A stretch of DNA of 5,372 nucleotides from WHTX01 sp038255145 (lineage in GTDB: Bacteria > Actinomycetota > Acidimicrobiia > Acidimicrobiales > CAIXPF01), in the NCBI GenBank assembly GCA_038255145.1, contig JBBSLP010000118.1:1-5372 (forward strand), given 5' to 3'. This document shows, in pieces, positions 4,851 through 5,372 of the stretch. Positions within the stretch are counted from its first letter, which is position 1, and each line of letters opens with the position of its first letter. The notes beneath the pieces were generated by a model. It was given only the letters and a program-made list of their open reading frames with translations. It had not been told where the DNA came from and made no database searches. The translations under genes and the position numbers were made by a program.

Positions 4851-5245
4851 GACTCTTTGATGCGTCGGGCCACGAGGTCGTCGTACCACTTGCGGATCAC
4901 CGGCGGTCGCAGCTCCCCGAGCTGACGGTGGCCGAGCTGGGGAACGATGTGCAGCCGGGCCAGGCGGGCGGCCTCGGCCCCGTAGCGGTCCCCATGCCGC
5001 CCTGTGGCCGTGCGGGTGGTCAGCCAGTCGGTCAGGTACTCCGACAGCAGCACCTCGCCCCTGCGAGGGTCCAGCCACGTGCCGCCGTGCTGTTCCACCA
5101 CGGCCCGCTGGCCTTGGAGGTCGGCCTCGGCCTCGGTGTCGAACGACCCGGACCCGAAGTGCTTGCCCGTCTCGGGGTCGCGCAGGAGGAGCTGGGATCT
5201 GCCGGACTTCAACGCCCGGACGGAGTAGCCGTGCCGCCCTGCCAC
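4763..5245 (-). CDS. int: Tyrosine recombinase/integrase, N-terminal part
   Basis: From a GTG at 5245 the product reads GYSVRALKSGRSQLLLRD, then FDTEAEADLQGQRAV, a beta-strand-rich arm-binding region of the type found at the start of actinophage integrases. A SAM-like core-binding domain follows (LLSEYLTDWLTTR at 67-79, ARLHIVPQLGHRQLGEL at 96-112, IRKWYDDLVAR at 117-127). Family similarity stops at about residue 132 and the frame then runs out of pattern to a stop at 4763. The catalytic part continues in the next frame, so both pieces belong to one gene spanning 4119-5245. The start has no strong ribosome-binding site, and the frame is open upstream to about 5343 without another good start codon, so the true start is uncertain. 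The gene points towards the att site. Confidence 0.75.
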   Translation of the reverse strand: MAGRHGYSVRALKSGRSQLLLRDPETGKHFGSGSFDTEAEADLQGQRAVVEQHGGTWLDPRRGEVLLSEYLTDWLTTRTATGRHGDRYGAEAARLARLHIVPQLGHRQLGELRPPVIRKWYDDLVARRIKESGRPAWSPPRATACCPPCSARRPKTRSFA

Positions 5246-5370
5246 GCCACCATCATGGCCGACCGGCCGAGCTGGCGACCGAGCGGCGACCGCCCTGACC
5301 GCTCGCCGTTGATCCGCCGGGCGATGACGTCCCCTTCCTTCAGGTTAGCGTGATGACGTACCGATAAAAT
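5209..5370 (-). other. Open frame running off the right edge, possible end of an upstream gene
   Basis: A frame open at the window edge reads LKEGDVIARRINGERSGR and ends with TGA at 5209-5211, overlapping the integrase start by 37 bases. In integrative elements the gene just ahead of int is often xis or a small DNA-binding protein with a stop overlapping the int start, and the spacing would fit. However, I see no helix-turn-helix pattern, and the last part lies over the integrase start and may be non-coding. The same stretch (5340-5372) is A/T-rich and could simply be the int promoter region. Confidence 0.2.
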
Positions 5371-5372
5371 AG

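Noticed and set aside
4440..4925. Plus-strand open frame of 161 codons
   Set aside because: It is antisense to the integrase catalytic region and has no recognisable pattern.
1..5372. CRISPR array, retron or toxin-antitoxin module
   Set aside because: No regularly spaced repeats, reverse-transcriptase motif or paired small toxin and antitoxin genes were seen on either strand.

Overview
The window is very GC-rich, uses GTG starts freely, and carries a mycothiol-type (TIGR03086/DinB-like) enzyme, a PF13601-like winged-helix regulator and a candidate SigF/SigB-type promoter. This points to an actinobacterium; genus cannot be decided from the sequence. Most of the window reads as ordinary chromosome next to the edge of an integrated mobile element.

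Layout. 1-701 (+): 3' part of a metal-dependent amidohydrolase, entering from the left. 329-1279 (-): a small-membrane-protein / winged-helix-regulator operon, where the regulator loses its normal C-terminus and its frame runs on antisense through the amidohydrolase. 1280-1524: divergent control region with a palindrome and a good SigF-like promoter. 1525-1680 (+): a 51-residue two-helix membrane protein. 1723-1755: strong bidirectional terminator. 1804-2592 (-): an exported four-cysteine protein of no recognised family. 2593-2916: intergenic. 2917-3431 (-): a DinB-like/mycothiol isomerase-family gene lacking its first helix and carrying a frame break. 3531-3884 (+): a RidA (YjgF) family gene with a large internal deletion and a frame break. 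4006-4052 (-): the 3' half of a tRNA-Gly(TCC), read as the attachment-site copy left at an integration boundary. 4119-5245 (-): a tyrosine recombinase with all catalytic residues but split by a one-base frame break. The orientation of the tRNA remnant implies that host chromosome lies to its left and the integrated element lies to its right, continuing beyond the window.

A striking property of the window is how many genes are broken. The small membrane protein, the DinB-like gene and the integrase each read through cleanly if one base is restored, in each case extending a short homopolymer run. That pattern fits uncorrected indel errors in a long-read assembly as well as it fits real decay. 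The ridA internal deletion, the missing N-terminus of the DinB-like gene and the missing regulator C-terminus cannot be explained that way and look like real erosion.

I found no CRISPR array, reverse transcriptase, toxin-antitoxin pair, defence gene set or other evident new system. The most informative structure is the tRNA-Gly/integrase junction; the unexplored element lies off the right edge.
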